Source of the DNA: Candidatus Aenigmatarchaeota archaeon
Lineage (GTDB): Archaea > Aenigmatarchaeota > Aenigmatarchaeia > CG10238-14
Direction: 5' to 3'
Length of the DNA stretch: 37,761 nucleotides
NCBI GenBank assembly: GCA_018920345.1
Contig: JAHLMN010000003.1
Span: 1 to 37,761 of the forward strand
Positions 9,337 to 18,934 of this stretch are shown one piece after another; positions within the stretch are counted from its first letter, which is position 1, and every line of letters begins with the position of its first letter. The notes under the pieces were generated by a model. That model was not told the DNA's origin, searched no databases, and saw only the letters and a list, made by a program, of their open reading frames with translations. Made by a program: the position numbers and the translations under genes.

Positions 9337-9361
9337 AAGATTAAATAATTTAATTTTTCTT

Positions 9362-9781
9362 ATGAAAATTGGAGATAAATTAAAATATATTCAGGATAAA
9401 TTCACTAAAGATGGACCAGTTAATCAACTTATTGTAGATCCTGTAACGGCTTGGTTATTTGGAAAAGGTTTTGCTGAATTATTAAGAGGAGTTGAACCTA
9501 AAGAGTGGCAAGATTATTATCCAGAAGTTCTAGCATTAGTTCAAATTGGATCAGCAACATTATATTATTTTTTATCTAAAGGTGAACAAGAGAATAGAGT
9601 TTCAAAGCTTTTCAGAGATTATTTTTTACCACCTTTGTTGGCAGGAGTAATAGGATATTTAATAGGTAAAAGATACGGAGATGAATGGCTAGGCATAGCA
9701 TCTGGAATTTTAATGTTTGTTAGAGAATTAGCTACAGATGCTGTTGGTTATAGAATAAGTAACAGACTTGGTTATCAATAA
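9362..9781 (+). CDS. Hypothetical membrane protein
   Basis: Trimmed start MKIGDKLKYIQDKF at 9362; hydrophobic segments LLAGVIGYLIGKRYGDEWLGIASGILMFV. Confidence 0.6.
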   Translation: MKIGDKLKYIQDKFTKDGPVNQLIVDPVTAWLFGKGFAELLRGVEPKEWQDYYPEVLALVQIGSATLYYFLSKGEQENRVSKLFRDYFLPPLLAGVIGYLIGKRYGDEWLGIASGILMFVRELATDAVGYRISNRLGYQ

Positions 9782-9806
9782 AAATAGAAAACGCAAAATA
9801 TTTTTT

Positions 9807-10847
9807 ATGATACATATAGACGGCTCTTTAGGCGGCGGACAGATGCTTCGCTCTGCCATCACTCTTTCAGCTTTAACAGGCAAAGGTGTAAAAATAACAA
9901 ACATAAGAAAAGGTAAAAAGGAAACAAAACCAGGTTTGCGACCACAACACATGACTGTTATTGATGTAATAGGAAGCTTTTGCAATGCAGAGATTCTAGG
10001 TTTAAAAGAAAATTCTTTAGAAGTCGAGTTCAGACCTTGGCAAGTAGTGGCGAGAGATAGAAAAATAGATATAGGTACAGCTGGTAGCATTAGCTTATTA
10101 ATACAAGCTTTATTACCAATATTAATCTTTTCTGATAAAGAGATTAAACTACAAATAAAAGGGGGTACAGATGTTGCTTGGTCTCCTACAATAAATTATG
10201 TCAAGTTCGTCTTTTTACCTATGTTAAGAAAGATGGGAATAACTATTGAATTAGAGACAATTAGACATGGTTTTTATCCAAAGGGTGGAGGAGAAGTAAA
10301 GCTTGTTACACATCCAGTAAAATCAATAAAACCAATAGTTGCTTTAGAAAGAGGTGATTTTATTGGTTTACATATAGAGTCTCTAGTCGGCAGATATCCA
10401 AAAGATTATGCTGAAAGAATGGCTAAAGCATCTTTAGGAGTTTTTGAATATTTGATACCAAAAGATAAAATATCCATAGGGTTAAAAGCAGACAACACAG
10501 AAGATTATGGCGCTTCACTTCTTTTATTTGCTACATTCAAAAATTCTATTTTTGGTTTAGATGCAATAAGTGAAAGAGGTTTTGAACCAGAGAAATTTGC
10601 AATAAAAACATCAGAAGAATTTGAACACCTGCTAAAGACAGATGCTGTCATAGATAAATTCCTTGCTGATCAACTCTTGCTTTACATGGCTTTGGCAAAA
10701 GGAGAATCAAAGATAAAAGTTGAAAACATCACAGAACATTGTTTAACAAATATTCATGTGATTGAGAAATTTTTACCTGTTAACTTCCAAATAGATAAAG
10801 AAAATAAAATAATATCAGTTGAAGGTGCAAACTTTTCTAGAGAGTAA
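9807..10847 (+). CDS. rtcA: RNA 3'-terminal phosphate cyclase
   Basis: MIHIDGSLGGGQMLRSAITLSALTGKGVKITNIRKGKKETKPGLRPQH...GGTDVAWSPTINY...GFYPKGGGEV; start trimmed to 9807. Confidence 0.95.
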   Translation: MIHIDGSLGGGQMLRSAITLSALTGKGVKITNIRKGKKETKPGLRPQHMTVIDVIGSFCNAEILGLKENSLEVEFRPWQVVARDRKIDIGTAGSISLLIQALLPILIFSDKEIKLQIKGGTDVAWSPTINYVKFVFLPMLRKMGITIELETIRHGFYPKGGGEVKLVTHPVKSIKPIVALERGDFIGLHIESLVGRYPKDYAERMAKASLGVFEYLIPKDKISIGLKADNTEDYGASLLLFATFKNSIFGLDAISERGFEPEKFAIKTSEEFEHLLKTDAVIDKFLADQLLLYMALAKGESKIKVENITEHCLTNIHVIEKFLPVNFQIDKENKIISVEGANFSRE

Positions 10848-10870
10848 AATTTTATTTTATATTCCTTTTA

Positions 10871-11611
10871 ATGAATTTTATGATAAAAAATGCAATAGTT
10901 CTAGCGGCTGGTTATGCAACTCGATTAAACATGAATATTTCTAAACCTTTAATAGAAGTTGGCGGTAAACCTATTATTTCTTATCTTTTGAAAAAACTAG
11001 AAAATAATGGTATAACAAATATATGTGTTGTAACTAATAATAGGTATTTTTTAGATTATCAAAATATTCTTTCATCAAGAGTAAGATTAATCAACGACGG
11101 AACAAATTCAAATGAAGAAAGATTAGGTGCATTAAGAGATTTAGCATTAGCTTTAAAATTAATATATTCAGGTAAATTAGAAGACACACTAGTTTTATTA
11201 GGAGATAATTTATTTGAAGACGATCTATCAGATTTTTTTAAAAAATATAATAGCAGAGAACCAAAAAAATCATTAATAGGTGTATATGATTTAAATGATA
11301 TTCATTTAGCAAAAAATTATGGAATAATAGAAATTGATGAAAATGAAAGAATAAAAAGTTTTAAAGAAAAACCAGAAAAACCAAAAACAACACTGGTATC
11401 AACAGGAATTTATGCTTTTCCATCTAAAATTTTACAACTTTTAGATTTTTATTTATCTGACAAAAAAAATCCTTTTGAGGGTCCTGGAAATTTTATTTCA
11501 TGGCTAATTGAAAAAGGTTATGATTTGTATGCATATAAATTAAGAGGAAAATGGTGGGATATAGGAACAATAGAATCTTTAGAAGATGCAAAAAAAAATT
11601 TCAATGGATAA
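10871..11611 (+). CDS. Nucleotidyltransferase (NTP_transferase, sugar-1-phosphate nucleotidylyltransferase-like)
   Basis: NAIVLAAGYATRLNMNISKPLIEVGGKPIISYLL...LVLLGDNLFEDDL...STGIYAF...KWWDIGTIESLEDAKK. Confidence 0.88.
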   Translation: MNFMIKNAIVLAAGYATRLNMNISKPLIEVGGKPIISYLLKKLENNGITNICVVTNNRYFLDYQNILSSRVRLINDGTNSNEERLGALRDLALALKLIYSGKLEDTLVLLGDNLFEDDLSDFFKKYNSREPKKSLIGVYDLNDIHLAKNYGIIEIDENERIKSFKEKPEKPKTTLVSTGIYAFPSKILQLLDFYLSDKKNPFEGPGNFISWLIEKGYDLYAYKLRGKWWDIGTIESLEDAKKNFNG

Positions 11612-11655
11612 TTTAATTGCAATCTTTTTAAAACAAAAACACAATAATTTTTCTA

Positions 11656-12606
11656 ATGTTAAAAGATTTTTTAAGCATTAATGATATCAAAAAAGATGAA
11701 ATGCTTGATCTTTTCAAGCTAACAGACAAACTAAAAAAATATCCAAATTCAGATGTTTTAAAAAACAAGATATTTTGTCTTTATTTTGAAAAACCTTCTA
11801 CAAGAACAAGATTATCTTTTGAAGTAGGCATAAAGCAGTTAGGCGGTGAAGTTATTTTTTTAGATAAAATCACAAGCCAGCTTTCTAGAGGCGAGCCTTT
11901 AGAAGATACTATTAGGACAATAGAAAGATATGCACATGTTTTGGTTGCAAGAGTGTTTTATCAAAAAGATTTAGAATTAATGGCAAAGTTATCTAAAATG
12001 AATGTTATCAATGCTTTATCTGATCTAGAGCATCCATGCCAAGCTTTAGCAGATATATATACAATAAGAGAAAAATACAAAACTCTGCAAGACATAAAGA
12101 TTGCTTTTATTGGTGACGGCACTGATAATGTTTTGCATTCTCTATTATTAGCAGCAACTAAACTAGGTATACATATCAATATAGCATGTCCAAAAGGTTT
12201 TGAGCCAGAAAAAAGTATATTGGAAAGAGCAAAAACACAAGCAAAAATAAGCGGGAGCAACATTTCTATTATGAGAGAACCAGAGCATGCAGTAAGAGAT
12301 GTTCATGTAGTGTATACAGACGTCTTTGTTAGTATGGGTCAAGAAAAAGATGCAAAAAAGAAACTTAAAAAATTCTTACCAAAGTATCGCGTTACACAAG
12401 AGTTGTTAGATAAGGCTGGTAGTGCTTTATTTATGCATTGTTTACCCGCTCACAGAGGTCAAGAGGTCGATAACAAAGTAATAGAAGATATAAGATCAAT
12501 AGTTTTTGACCAAGCTGAAAATAGATTACACACACAAAAAGCCCTAATACTAAAATTACTTGGTCTAGAGCAGCTATACAACATCAAATTATCCTTACAA
12601 GAATAA
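11656..12606 (+). CDS. argF: Ornithine carbamoyltransferase
   Basis: PSTRTRLSFEVG (carbamoyl phosphate site), HPCQALAD, DVFVSMGQE, HCLPAHRGQEV. Confidence 0.92.
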   Translation: MLKDFLSINDIKKDEMLDLFKLTDKLKKYPNSDVLKNKIFCLYFEKPSTRTRLSFEVGIKQLGGEVIFLDKITSQLSRGEPLEDTIRTIERYAHVLVARVFYQKDLELMAKLSKMNVINALSDLEHPCQALADIYTIREKYKTLQDIKIAFIGDGTDNVLHSLLLAATKLGIHINIACPKGFEPEKSILERAKTQAKISGSNISIMREPEHAVRDVHVVYTDVFVSMGQEKDAKKKLKKFLPKYRVTQELLDKAGSALFMHCLPAHRGQEVDNKVIEDIRSIVFDQAENRLHTQKALILKLLGLEQLYNIKLSLQE

Positions 12607-12607
12607 T

Positions 12608-14080
12608 TTAATTTAATCTATTTTTTATGAAATTTATCAATTCTTCAATCTTTACTCTTTCTTGTTTTGTTGTATCCCTATCTCTAACTGTTACAGTATC
12701 ATCTTCTAAAGTTTGATAATCAATTGTTATTCCAAAAGGCACACCTATTTCATCTGCCCTTGCATATCTCTTGCCAATAGAACCACTATCATCAAAAAAG
12801 ACATCAAATTCCTTTTTCAATAATTTGTATACCTCTCTTGCCTTATCCGGTAATTTATCTTTATTAACAAGAGGATACACGCCTGCAGCATAAGGTGCAA
12901 TCTTTTTTGGTAGCTTCAACCAAACCCATCCTCTTTCTTTATCATCCACATAGCTCTCTAGTAAGATAGCATACAATATCCTTTCTAAACCAAAAGAAGG
13001 TTCTACAACATGTGGCAAGACTTTTCTCCCGTCTGGTAAAGCTACAGATAAATCTTCTCCAGAAAATTTAGAATGATTTTTTAAATCATGATCAGTTCTA
13101 TATGCATTACCAACTACTTCTTTCCAACCAAAATCAAACTTTATTTCTAAATCAAAATTACCTCCAGAATAATGCGGCGTCTCTTCAGGAAGCATATGCC
13201 TGAAACGCATATTTTCTTCTTTTATACCTAAAGATTTGAAAAACTCAAACTCTTTTGCTAAAAAATAACCCATCCATTTGTTTGGCAATATATTCTTTTT
13301 AACAGCTTCACCTACTTTCACCTTAACAGCTTCACCATTTTTTAACTGAGCCTCTCTAGTCATTATTATTATCTCTTTATCCTTTACCTCATCAAATCTT
13401 TCGCAACCATCGTTCTCAGGGTCAAAAAACATTTCTATCTCTATTTGATTAAATTCTCTTGACCTTATCACAAATTGTCTAGCTGATATTTCGTTTCTAA
13501 AAGCATGTCCATGTTGAGCTATACCTAAAGGTAGTTTACCTCTAACAGCTCTAAATACCCTTTCAAAACCAGTAAATATATTTTGTGCGCTTTCTGGTCT
13601 AAGGTATGCTGTTTGCTCGCCAGTGGGACCAGCAAATGTTTTGAACATTAAATTAAACATTCTTACCTCGCTTAAACTACCTTTGCAATTAGGACAAACA
13701 AGTTTTTCTTCTCTTATTATTTTTGTCAATTCCTGCGGCGATTTACCTTCAACAAATCTTCCTGTTTTTTCCTCTATAAAATTATCTGCTCTGTAAATAC
13801 TTTTGCATTTTTCACATTGTGTTATAGGATCAACAAAAGATTCAACATGACCAGAAGCTATCAATACTTTTTCAGGTAATATAACAGCACCATCAAGCTC
13901 AAAAATATTATCTTCATTTTTTACAAAAAATTGTCTCCAATAATCCAAAAACTTTCTTTTTATCAAAACACCTATAGGGCCATAATCAAAGCAACCACTC
14001 AAGCCGCCATATATCTCAGCAGTAGGAAAGATTATAGCTCTAGATAAGCAAAGTCTTTGTATATCTTCTAGTTTTGCCAT
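12608..14080 (-). CDS. glyS: Glycyl-tRNA synthetase (archaeal/eukaryotic-type class II)
   Basis: RAIIFPTAEIYGGLSGCFDYGPIGVLIKRKF...YLRPESAQNIFTGF...IAQHGHAFRNEISARQFVIRSREFNQIEIEMFF...VVEPSFGLERI. Confidence 0.96.
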   Translation of the reverse strand: MAKLEDIQRLCLSRAIIFPTAEIYGGLSGCFDYGPIGVLIKRKFLDYWRQFFVKNEDNIFELDGAVILPEKVLIASGHVESFVDPITQCEKCKSIYRADNFIEEKTGRFVEGKSPQELTKIIREEKLVCPNCKGSLSEVRMFNLMFKTFAGPTGEQTAYLRPESAQNIFTGFERVFRAVRGKLPLGIAQHGHAFRNEISARQFVIRSREFNQIEIEMFFDPENDGCERFDEVKDKEIIIMTREAQLKNGEAVKVKVGEAVKKNILPNKWMGYFLAKEFEFFKSLGIKEENMRFRHMLPEETPHYSGGNFDLEIKFDFGWKEVVGNAYRTDHDLKNHSKFSGEDLSVALPDGRKVLPHVVEPSFGLERILYAILLESYVDDKERGWVWLKLPKKIAPYAAGVYPLVNKDKLPDKAREVYKLLKKEFDVFFDDSGSIGKRYARADEIGVPFGITIDYQTLEDDTVTVRDRDTTKQERVKIEELINFIKNRLN

Positions 14081-14089
14081 AAAACCAGC

Positions 14090-14275
14090 TTAGGAAATTA
14101 TCTTTAAAACCTTTGCTTTTATATTACCCACACCGCCTGTAGGCTCTGCCAATACATTCTCGCAAACCAGGCATTTAACAACCATAGCTGGTTTATTAAA
14201 TATTATCTGCTCGTTTTTACATTTTTCACATTGTACTTTCAAAAATCTACTTTTTGGCATTGGTATCAATTGCAT
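14090..14275 (-). CDS. rps27e: 30S ribosomal protein S27e
   Basis: [47 protein letters not shown]; zinc ribbon. Confidence 0.93.
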   Translation of the reverse strand: MQLIPMPKSRFLKVQCEKCKNEQIIFNKPAMVVKCLVCENVLAEPTGGVGNIKAKVLKIIS

Positions 14276-14278
14276 AAA

Positions 14279-14560
14279 CTACACCTTTTTGAGCTGAAAC
14301 TTTTTAGCTCTAAATCCTTCGCCTTTTACATGTTTTTTACCACAAACACTACATTTATATCTTAAATCAATCTTTTTAGTAGATTTTTCATGATCAGGCT
14401 TAGGTCTAGGAAAGCCTGTATAGCCTTGTAGCTTGCGTAAATATCTTCTTTGACCTTGAGCAAGTGTTCTTCTTTGTCTTTTCTTTACAATCTCAACAGT
14501 ATGTAAGGTATGCTTTTTACAAAACTTACAATATGTCTTCATTTGTTGTGGTAGATTCAT
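14279..14560 (-). CDS. rpl44e: 50S ribosomal protein L44e
   Basis: [23 protein letters not shown]...[43 protein letters not shown]. Confidence 0.95.
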   Translation of the reverse strand: MNLPQQMKTYCKFCKKHTLHTVEIVKKRQRRTLAQGQRRYLRKLQGYTGFPRPKPDHEKSTKKIDLRYKCSVCGKKHVKGEGFRAKKFQLKKV

Positions 14561-15087
14561 TCATTCACCTTTTTAGCCTTCCCAGCTTTTATAAACAATT
14601 CTGCATTATCTTTTGGTATTAATGCTTTATCTCCTTTATTGTATGGACCGAATTTTTTTAAATCTATGCCTATGAACTCTTCTATATCCTCTAAAAACTC
14701 TACTTTTGTATAATCAGTTTGTTTTCTTAAAGGTTTCTCCAGCAAACTATCTAAAAAGAACCTACTTTTCCTTAAAGCCTTTGTTATCTGCTCGAATAAC
14801 TCTTCTTCATGGGGAAGCATATTAGCTGGTATCAACCCAGTTCTAACAGACAAAACAGCCAAAGAAACAATCTTCGTCTCTCTTCTATTAAATATATCTT
14901 CAACTATCCTTTCAATATTTTTTAATTCTAGTAAGGCATCCTCATTTCTTTTAGCATGCTCCCTTTTTTGCTGTATATATTCTTTAACCTTCTCAAAAAA
15001 GTCTTGAGGCAAGTTAGTCAGTTGCTGGCTTTTCTGCTCAGCCCTTTGTGCTTCTCGAATATACTCAAAAGTTATAGCTTCTTCCAT
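14557..15087 (-). CDS. GINS complex subunit (Gins51-like)
   Basis: [18 protein letters not shown]..., archaeal Gins51-like A-domain; position beside primase, L44e and S27e. Confidence 0.78.
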   Translation of the reverse strand: MEEAITFEYIREAQRAEQKSQQLTNLPQDFFEKVKEYIQQKREHAKRNEDALLELKNIERIVEDIFNRRETKIVSLAVLSVRTGLIPANMLPHEEELFEQITKALRKSRFFLDSLLEKPLRKQTDYTKVEFLEDIEEFIGIDLKKFGPYNKGDKALIPKDNAELFIKAGKAKKVNE

Positions 15088-15126
15088 AATTTAGTTTTGT
15101 GGTTTAAAATTAAAATACACATTTGG

Positions 15127-16371
15127 CTACTTTTTCTTATACAAATAATTCAAAGGGTTTTTTATATCTTTATGCATCTCTTCACCGCAATATAAGCCTA
15201 AATCTTTGTATACTTGCTGATCACAATTAGGCGGCAACAAATCCTTTTTTTGCTGCTTGAACCATTTTAGCTGGGAGTTTATATATCTAGCAGGCAAAGG
15301 TTTGTTTTTATTGTTCCATTCTAATATTTCTGTTTCTATCTGTTCCCATGTCCAACCTGCATTACGCAAAAAGGTTATTAAGATAAACAAACCTCTTTTT
15401 CTTCCATCGCTCATACCGCCTTGTAAAAGTTTTTTTATGCATGGAGGAAATTGATCTTTATTAAAATATTTTTCTCTTCTTTTTTCACTATATTCTTTTT
15501 TTATTATAGGTTCAATCTTTTTAGCAAAATCCACTGCCTCTATTACCAAGCTAATAGCCTCTGCTTTTTCGGGTAATTTAAAAAAACTAGAAACTTGTTT
15601 TAATCTATTAATAGAGGCATCTTCTTTCTGAAAACTATCTATATCATCTACAGGCAAGCTAATTAAATGATTTTTTTCATGAAGGGAATAAGGCATTCTA
15701 AAAAGATGTCTAGAAGAAATTAAACCAGAGTCAATAATTATTGCTTTAAAAGGATCAAATTTATTCTCAGTAATTAATTCCTCTTGGTTTTTACCAACCA
15801 TTTCAGCTACTTCTTTCAAGCTATATTTGTCCAAAATACTTCCTCTCAATTCATCCTCTATACTATCTTTCATATATTCTATTATAGCCTTTGGCAATTC
15901 AGGATAAAGTTCGTTTATTGGTTTGTTGTTCAATCTTTTCGGAAAAGCTTCAAAAGGTATTACTATATGAAAACCTTTACCACCAGTAAACTTCACAGAA
16001 TAGCATCTTAACCTGTGTTCTTCAAAAAATTCTATTATGTGTTTTACACCTATTTTAGATAATTCAAAAGAAGGACAATCAGGGTCAATTACAAAATCCC
16101 AACCTATCCTTAATTCATTTATTTGACTCAAAGTCATATCATTGCCGAGCCTCATAGGGTTGCTCCATCTCTCTAAAGAACAATGGAAGGCAACAACACC
16201 TTTTTTTACCATTTGAATAATATCATCTTCAAATGCAATTACATTAGGTCTTCTATCAAAACTCCCGTTGCCATATACACCTACAACTTCTCTGTTTTTT
16301 GCTATCTCTAGTATAGCTTTTTGTACATCCTTTCTAGAGTAATAATTTAATATTTCAGAAAAACTAACCAT
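15127..16371 (-). CDS. priS: DNA primase: PriS catalytic domain fused to a PriL C-terminal (Fe-S type) domain
   Basis: PriS-like FVIDPDCPSFELS, SVKFTGGKGFHIVIPFEAFP, SRHLFRMPYSLHEKNHLISLPV; C-terminus FPPCIKKLLQGGMSDGRKRGLFILITFLRNAGW...PPNCDQQVYKDLGLYCGEEMHKDIKNPLNYLYKKK resembles the PriL C-terminal domain. Start trimmed to 16371. Confidence 0.85.
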   Translation of the reverse strand: MVSFSEILNYYSRKDVQKAILEIAKNREVVGVYGNGSFDRRPNVIAFEDDIIQMVKKGVVAFHCSLERWSNPMRLGNDMTLSQINELRIGWDFVIDPDCPSFELSKIGVKHIIEFFEEHRLRCYSVKFTGGKGFHIVIPFEAFPKRLNNKPINELYPELPKAIIEYMKDSIEDELRGSILDKYSLKEVAEMVGKNQEELITENKFDPFKAIIIDSGLISSRHLFRMPYSLHEKNHLISLPVDDIDSFQKEDASINRLKQVSSFFKLPEKAEAISLVIEAVDFAKKIEPIIKKEYSEKRREKYFNKDQFPPCIKKLLQGGMSDGRKRGLFILITFLRNAGWTWEQIETEILEWNNKNKPLPARYINSQLKWFKQQKKDLLPPNCDQQVYKDLGLYCGEEMHKDIKNPLNYLYKKK

Positions 16372-16434
16372 AATAATCCATAAAATCTTTAAATTCTTAA
16401 AATAAGATGGTTTATTATTTTGAAAGGTGAGGCA

Positions 16435-16656
16435 ATGGGTAATATAAGGACAACACAAATAAAAAATGTTTCAGAAAAACTTGTTAAGATGTTTCCAGAT
16501 AAATTTTCAAAAAATTTTGAAGAAAATAAAAAAATTGTATCAGAGCTTTTGCACATAAAATCTAAAGATGTGAGAAATAAAATAGCAGGTTATATAACTC
16601 ATATAGTAGAAAAGAAACAAATATCCCCTCCACAAGTCTTAAAAAAGAAAAAATAA
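16435..16656 (+). CDS. rps17e: 30S ribosomal protein S17e
   Basis: MGNIRTTQIKNVSEKLVKMFPDKFSKNFEENKKIVSELLHIKSKDVRNKIAGYITHIVEKK. Confidence 0.92.
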   Translation: MGNIRTTQIKNVSEKLVKMFPDKFSKNFEENKKIVSELLHIKSKDVRNKIAGYITHIVEKKQISPPQVLKKKK

Positions 16657-16680
16657 ATATAATTAAAAGGTAAGATAAAA

Positions 16681-16950
16681 TTGAAAAAGATAAAAAAAAT
16701 TGGAATATTATCTTTAGCTAAAATTCAAGCCTTTTATCTAGGTATTTTTGGTATAATCTTATCAATTATATATTTTTTAGCAAAAATTTTTGTCCCAGAA
16801 GCTTCTGATATATATCCTAGAGATGATTTTTTAATATTTTTGCCACTATTGTACGCATTAATAGGTTTTATCTCAGGTGCTATTTGGGCCTTTCTTTATA
16901 ACTTGATTTCAAAATTTACAGGTGGAGTTGAAGTAGAAATAGAAAAATAG
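16681..16950 (+). CDS. Small two-TM protein, DUF3566-like (TTG start)
   Basis: LSLAKIQAFYLGIFGIILSIIYFLAK...YALIGFISGAIWAFLYNLISKFTGGVEVEIEK. Confidence 0.65.
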   Translation: MKKIKKIGILSLAKIQAFYLGIFGIILSIIYFLAKIFVPEASDIYPRDDFLIFLPLLYALIGFISGAIWAFLYNLISKFTGGVEVEIEK

Positions 16951-16977
16951 ATAAATGATATTGATATAATCTTATTA

Positions 16978-17040
16978 AGCGGCGATGATATCACCATCCC
17001 GGTTTGAATTAATGAAAGGCGAGGTAGTTTTTGAGCCGCT
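16978..17040 (+). ncRNA. Candidate structured small RNA (possible C/D-box-like sRNA); strand uncertain
   Basis: GC-rich 63-nt island (about half G+C by hand count) between two convergent genes; perfect 6-bp terminal inverted repeat AGCGGC...GCCGCT; near-C box GCGATGA and near-D boxes TTGA/TTGA. Confidence 0.4.
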
Positions 17041-17043
17041 CTT

Positions 17044-18852
17044 TTAGCTTATGATAGTTTTTATATTTTTTCCTGAAACCAACGCCTTTAGAACTTCTTT
17101 ACCTATTTCAGACGATTTATTAATTTTTACTTCATTTTTCTTTCCTACTGTAGCAGAAATAATAAAATCATTATCTATGTAGATAGATATTTGCTTTCCT
17201 CTAACAGATTTTTCAAAAGTAAAAATTATAGAATTTCCTGATTCCAAAATTTTATGAGCAACTTCTTTGCCAATACTAGGTATTTTTGGCTCAACATCTA
17301 TATTTATACCAAGCTTCTTTTCTATCTCAGTTATATTTTTTCCTTCTCTGCCAATTAATCTAGCTATGCAGTTATTATCAACTCTAACTGTAACTCTATT
17401 ATTAGAAGAAAAAATAATTTCTGCTTCAGGATCATATTTTTTTATCTCTTGATATATTGCTTTCTTAGCAAGCTCTTCTACAGGTGATTTGCTTTCAGCT
17501 TCTATAGGTATAACAACATTTTCTTCTCCATAAGAGTATATTTCATAAACAAGCTTACCAGACTCAAAATCTCTTACTTCTACGACAGGTCTTGCTAGAT
17601 CAGCTTCTGTCATACCAGTAGGCACTTTAACTGTTAGCTTTAATTCATAAACATTTTTTATTTCTCCATCTTTCAAAAATATTACAGTATCTATCACATG
17701 AGGAATCATACCAAGCTCTATTTTTCCTATAAATCTTTGTATGGCATCTATAGCTTCAGATGCATGAACAACACCTATCATTCCTATACCAGATAAACGC
17801 ATATCTGCGAAAACTCTGAAATGCTTTTCCAACCTAACCTCATCAAATATAGTATAATCAGGCCTTACAAGTAAAAGAATATCTGCAGTCTTGGCAAAAT
17901 CACCATTTAGAGGACCATATTGTGTCACTTGATCAGGTACCTGTAAATCTTTCGGTGATTCTAAAGTCTTTATTATAACATTTTTTTCTTTTATTAAGAA
18001 TTCAGCTATAGATGTTGCTAATGTGCTTTTTCCACTACCAGGAGGACCTGCTATTAAAATTCCTTCAGCCTTATTTTTTAATCTTTCCACAAGTTTATTT
18101 GATAGCTTATAATCCTCTAGTCTAAGTTTTATTACAGGTCTAACAATAGTTATCTCAAATCCATCAGAAAAAGGAGGACGAGCAACAGCAATTCTATAAT
18201 TACCTAATTGAATAACAATAGCTCCACCATTTTCTGCTTCTATAAAAGCATCATCTCTGCTTCTAGCAATCTCAATTATCTCGTAAATCATTTTTTGAAC
18301 TTGCTCTCTTGTTAAAACATCGCCAACTTTATCTAGACTTATTCTTCCAGGTTTACCTCTTTTTGCCATAACAGGAACATTTTCCTTTATATGTAAACTC
18401 ATAGTATCTTCAGTAAAATATTTTTCGAAACTCAATTCTTTTACTTGAACATCAGGTGGTATATATTCTGTTTTTACACCTTCAGCTTCACCTGTTAATG
18501 CTTGTACATAATCAGCAGTTAATAAAACAGCATTTTCATCTTTAGCAACATCTCTTATTATTGCGTCTAACCTACCACCTTTTGCCAATTTTATATCCTC
18601 TAAACTAGGTCTTTCTCCAGAAAATCGAAGGTTTATGTCCATTTTTTCACATAATGTTCTTATTTTTTTCAACTCATCCAATCCTAAAAATCCTGGCTCT
18701 CTACCTTTGGATGCCTGTGCTTGTAACTCATCTAAAACAGCTCTAGGTATAATTATCTCCTTTAATCCCTCTAACTCATTATTTTCAAGCATCTGAGATA
18801 TTCTTCCGTCTACTATAATGCTAGTATCACAAACAATCTTACTTACCTTCAT
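17044..18852 (-). CDS. PIN domain - PilT-type ATPase - KH domain protein
   Basis: N-terminal PIN (IVCDTSIIVDGRISQML...RLDAIIRDVAKDENAVLLTADYVQA); Walker A AGPPGSGKSTLA; C-terminal KH-like CIARLIGREGKNITEIEKKLGINIDVEP. Confidence 0.93.
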   Translation of the reverse strand: MKVSKIVCDTSIIVDGRISQMLENNELEGLKEIIIPRAVLDELQAQASKGREPGFLGLDELKKIRTLCEKMDINLRFSGERPSLEDIKLAKGGRLDAIIRDVAKDENAVLLTADYVQALTGEAEGVKTEYIPPDVQVKELSFEKYFTEDTMSLHIKENVPVMAKRGKPGRISLDKVGDVLTREQVQKMIYEIIEIARSRDDAFIEAENGGAIVIQLGNYRIAVARPPFSDGFEITIVRPVIKLRLEDYKLSNKLVERLKNKAEGILIAGPPGSGKSTLATSIAEFLIKEKNVIIKTLESPKDLQVPDQVTQYGPLNGDFAKTADILLLVRPDYTIFDEVRLEKHFRVFADMRLSGIGMIGVVHASEAIDAIQRFIGKIELGMIPHVIDTVIFLKDGEIKNVYELKLTVKVPTGMTEADLARPVVEVRDFESGKLVYEIYSYGEENVVIPIEAESKSPVEELAKKAIYQEIKKYDPEAEIIFSSNNRVTVRVDNNCIARLIGREGKNITEIEKKLGINIDVEPKIPSIGKEVAHKILESGNSIIFTFEKSVRGKQISIYIDNDFIISATVGKKNEVKINKSSEIGKEVLKALVSGKNIKTIIS

Positions 18853-18934
18853 CTAATTCACACAATTAAAGTAGTTGAATATATTTATCTTTTGTAGTAA
18901 TTAAAAACCTTTTAAATTCATTTCACCAAAATAT

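Noticed and set aside
9728-10090. Antisense ORF over rtcA
   Set aside because: Shadow ORF opposite clear RtcA motifs.
11961-12263. Antisense ORF over argF
   Set aside because: Shadow ORF opposite OTC signature motifs.
14956-15195. Plus-strand ORF across the GINS/primase junction
   Set aside because: Antisense to two supported genes; no domain.
16978-17050. Rho-independent-type terminator
   Set aside because: The stem would enclose a ~51-nt loop and archaea do not use this architecture; a structured RNA fits better.
17044-18852. PIN-domain toxin of a toxin-antitoxin pair
   Set aside because: The PIN is fused to a PilT-type ATPase and KH domain, a conserved archaeal housekeeping architecture, with no antitoxin partner.
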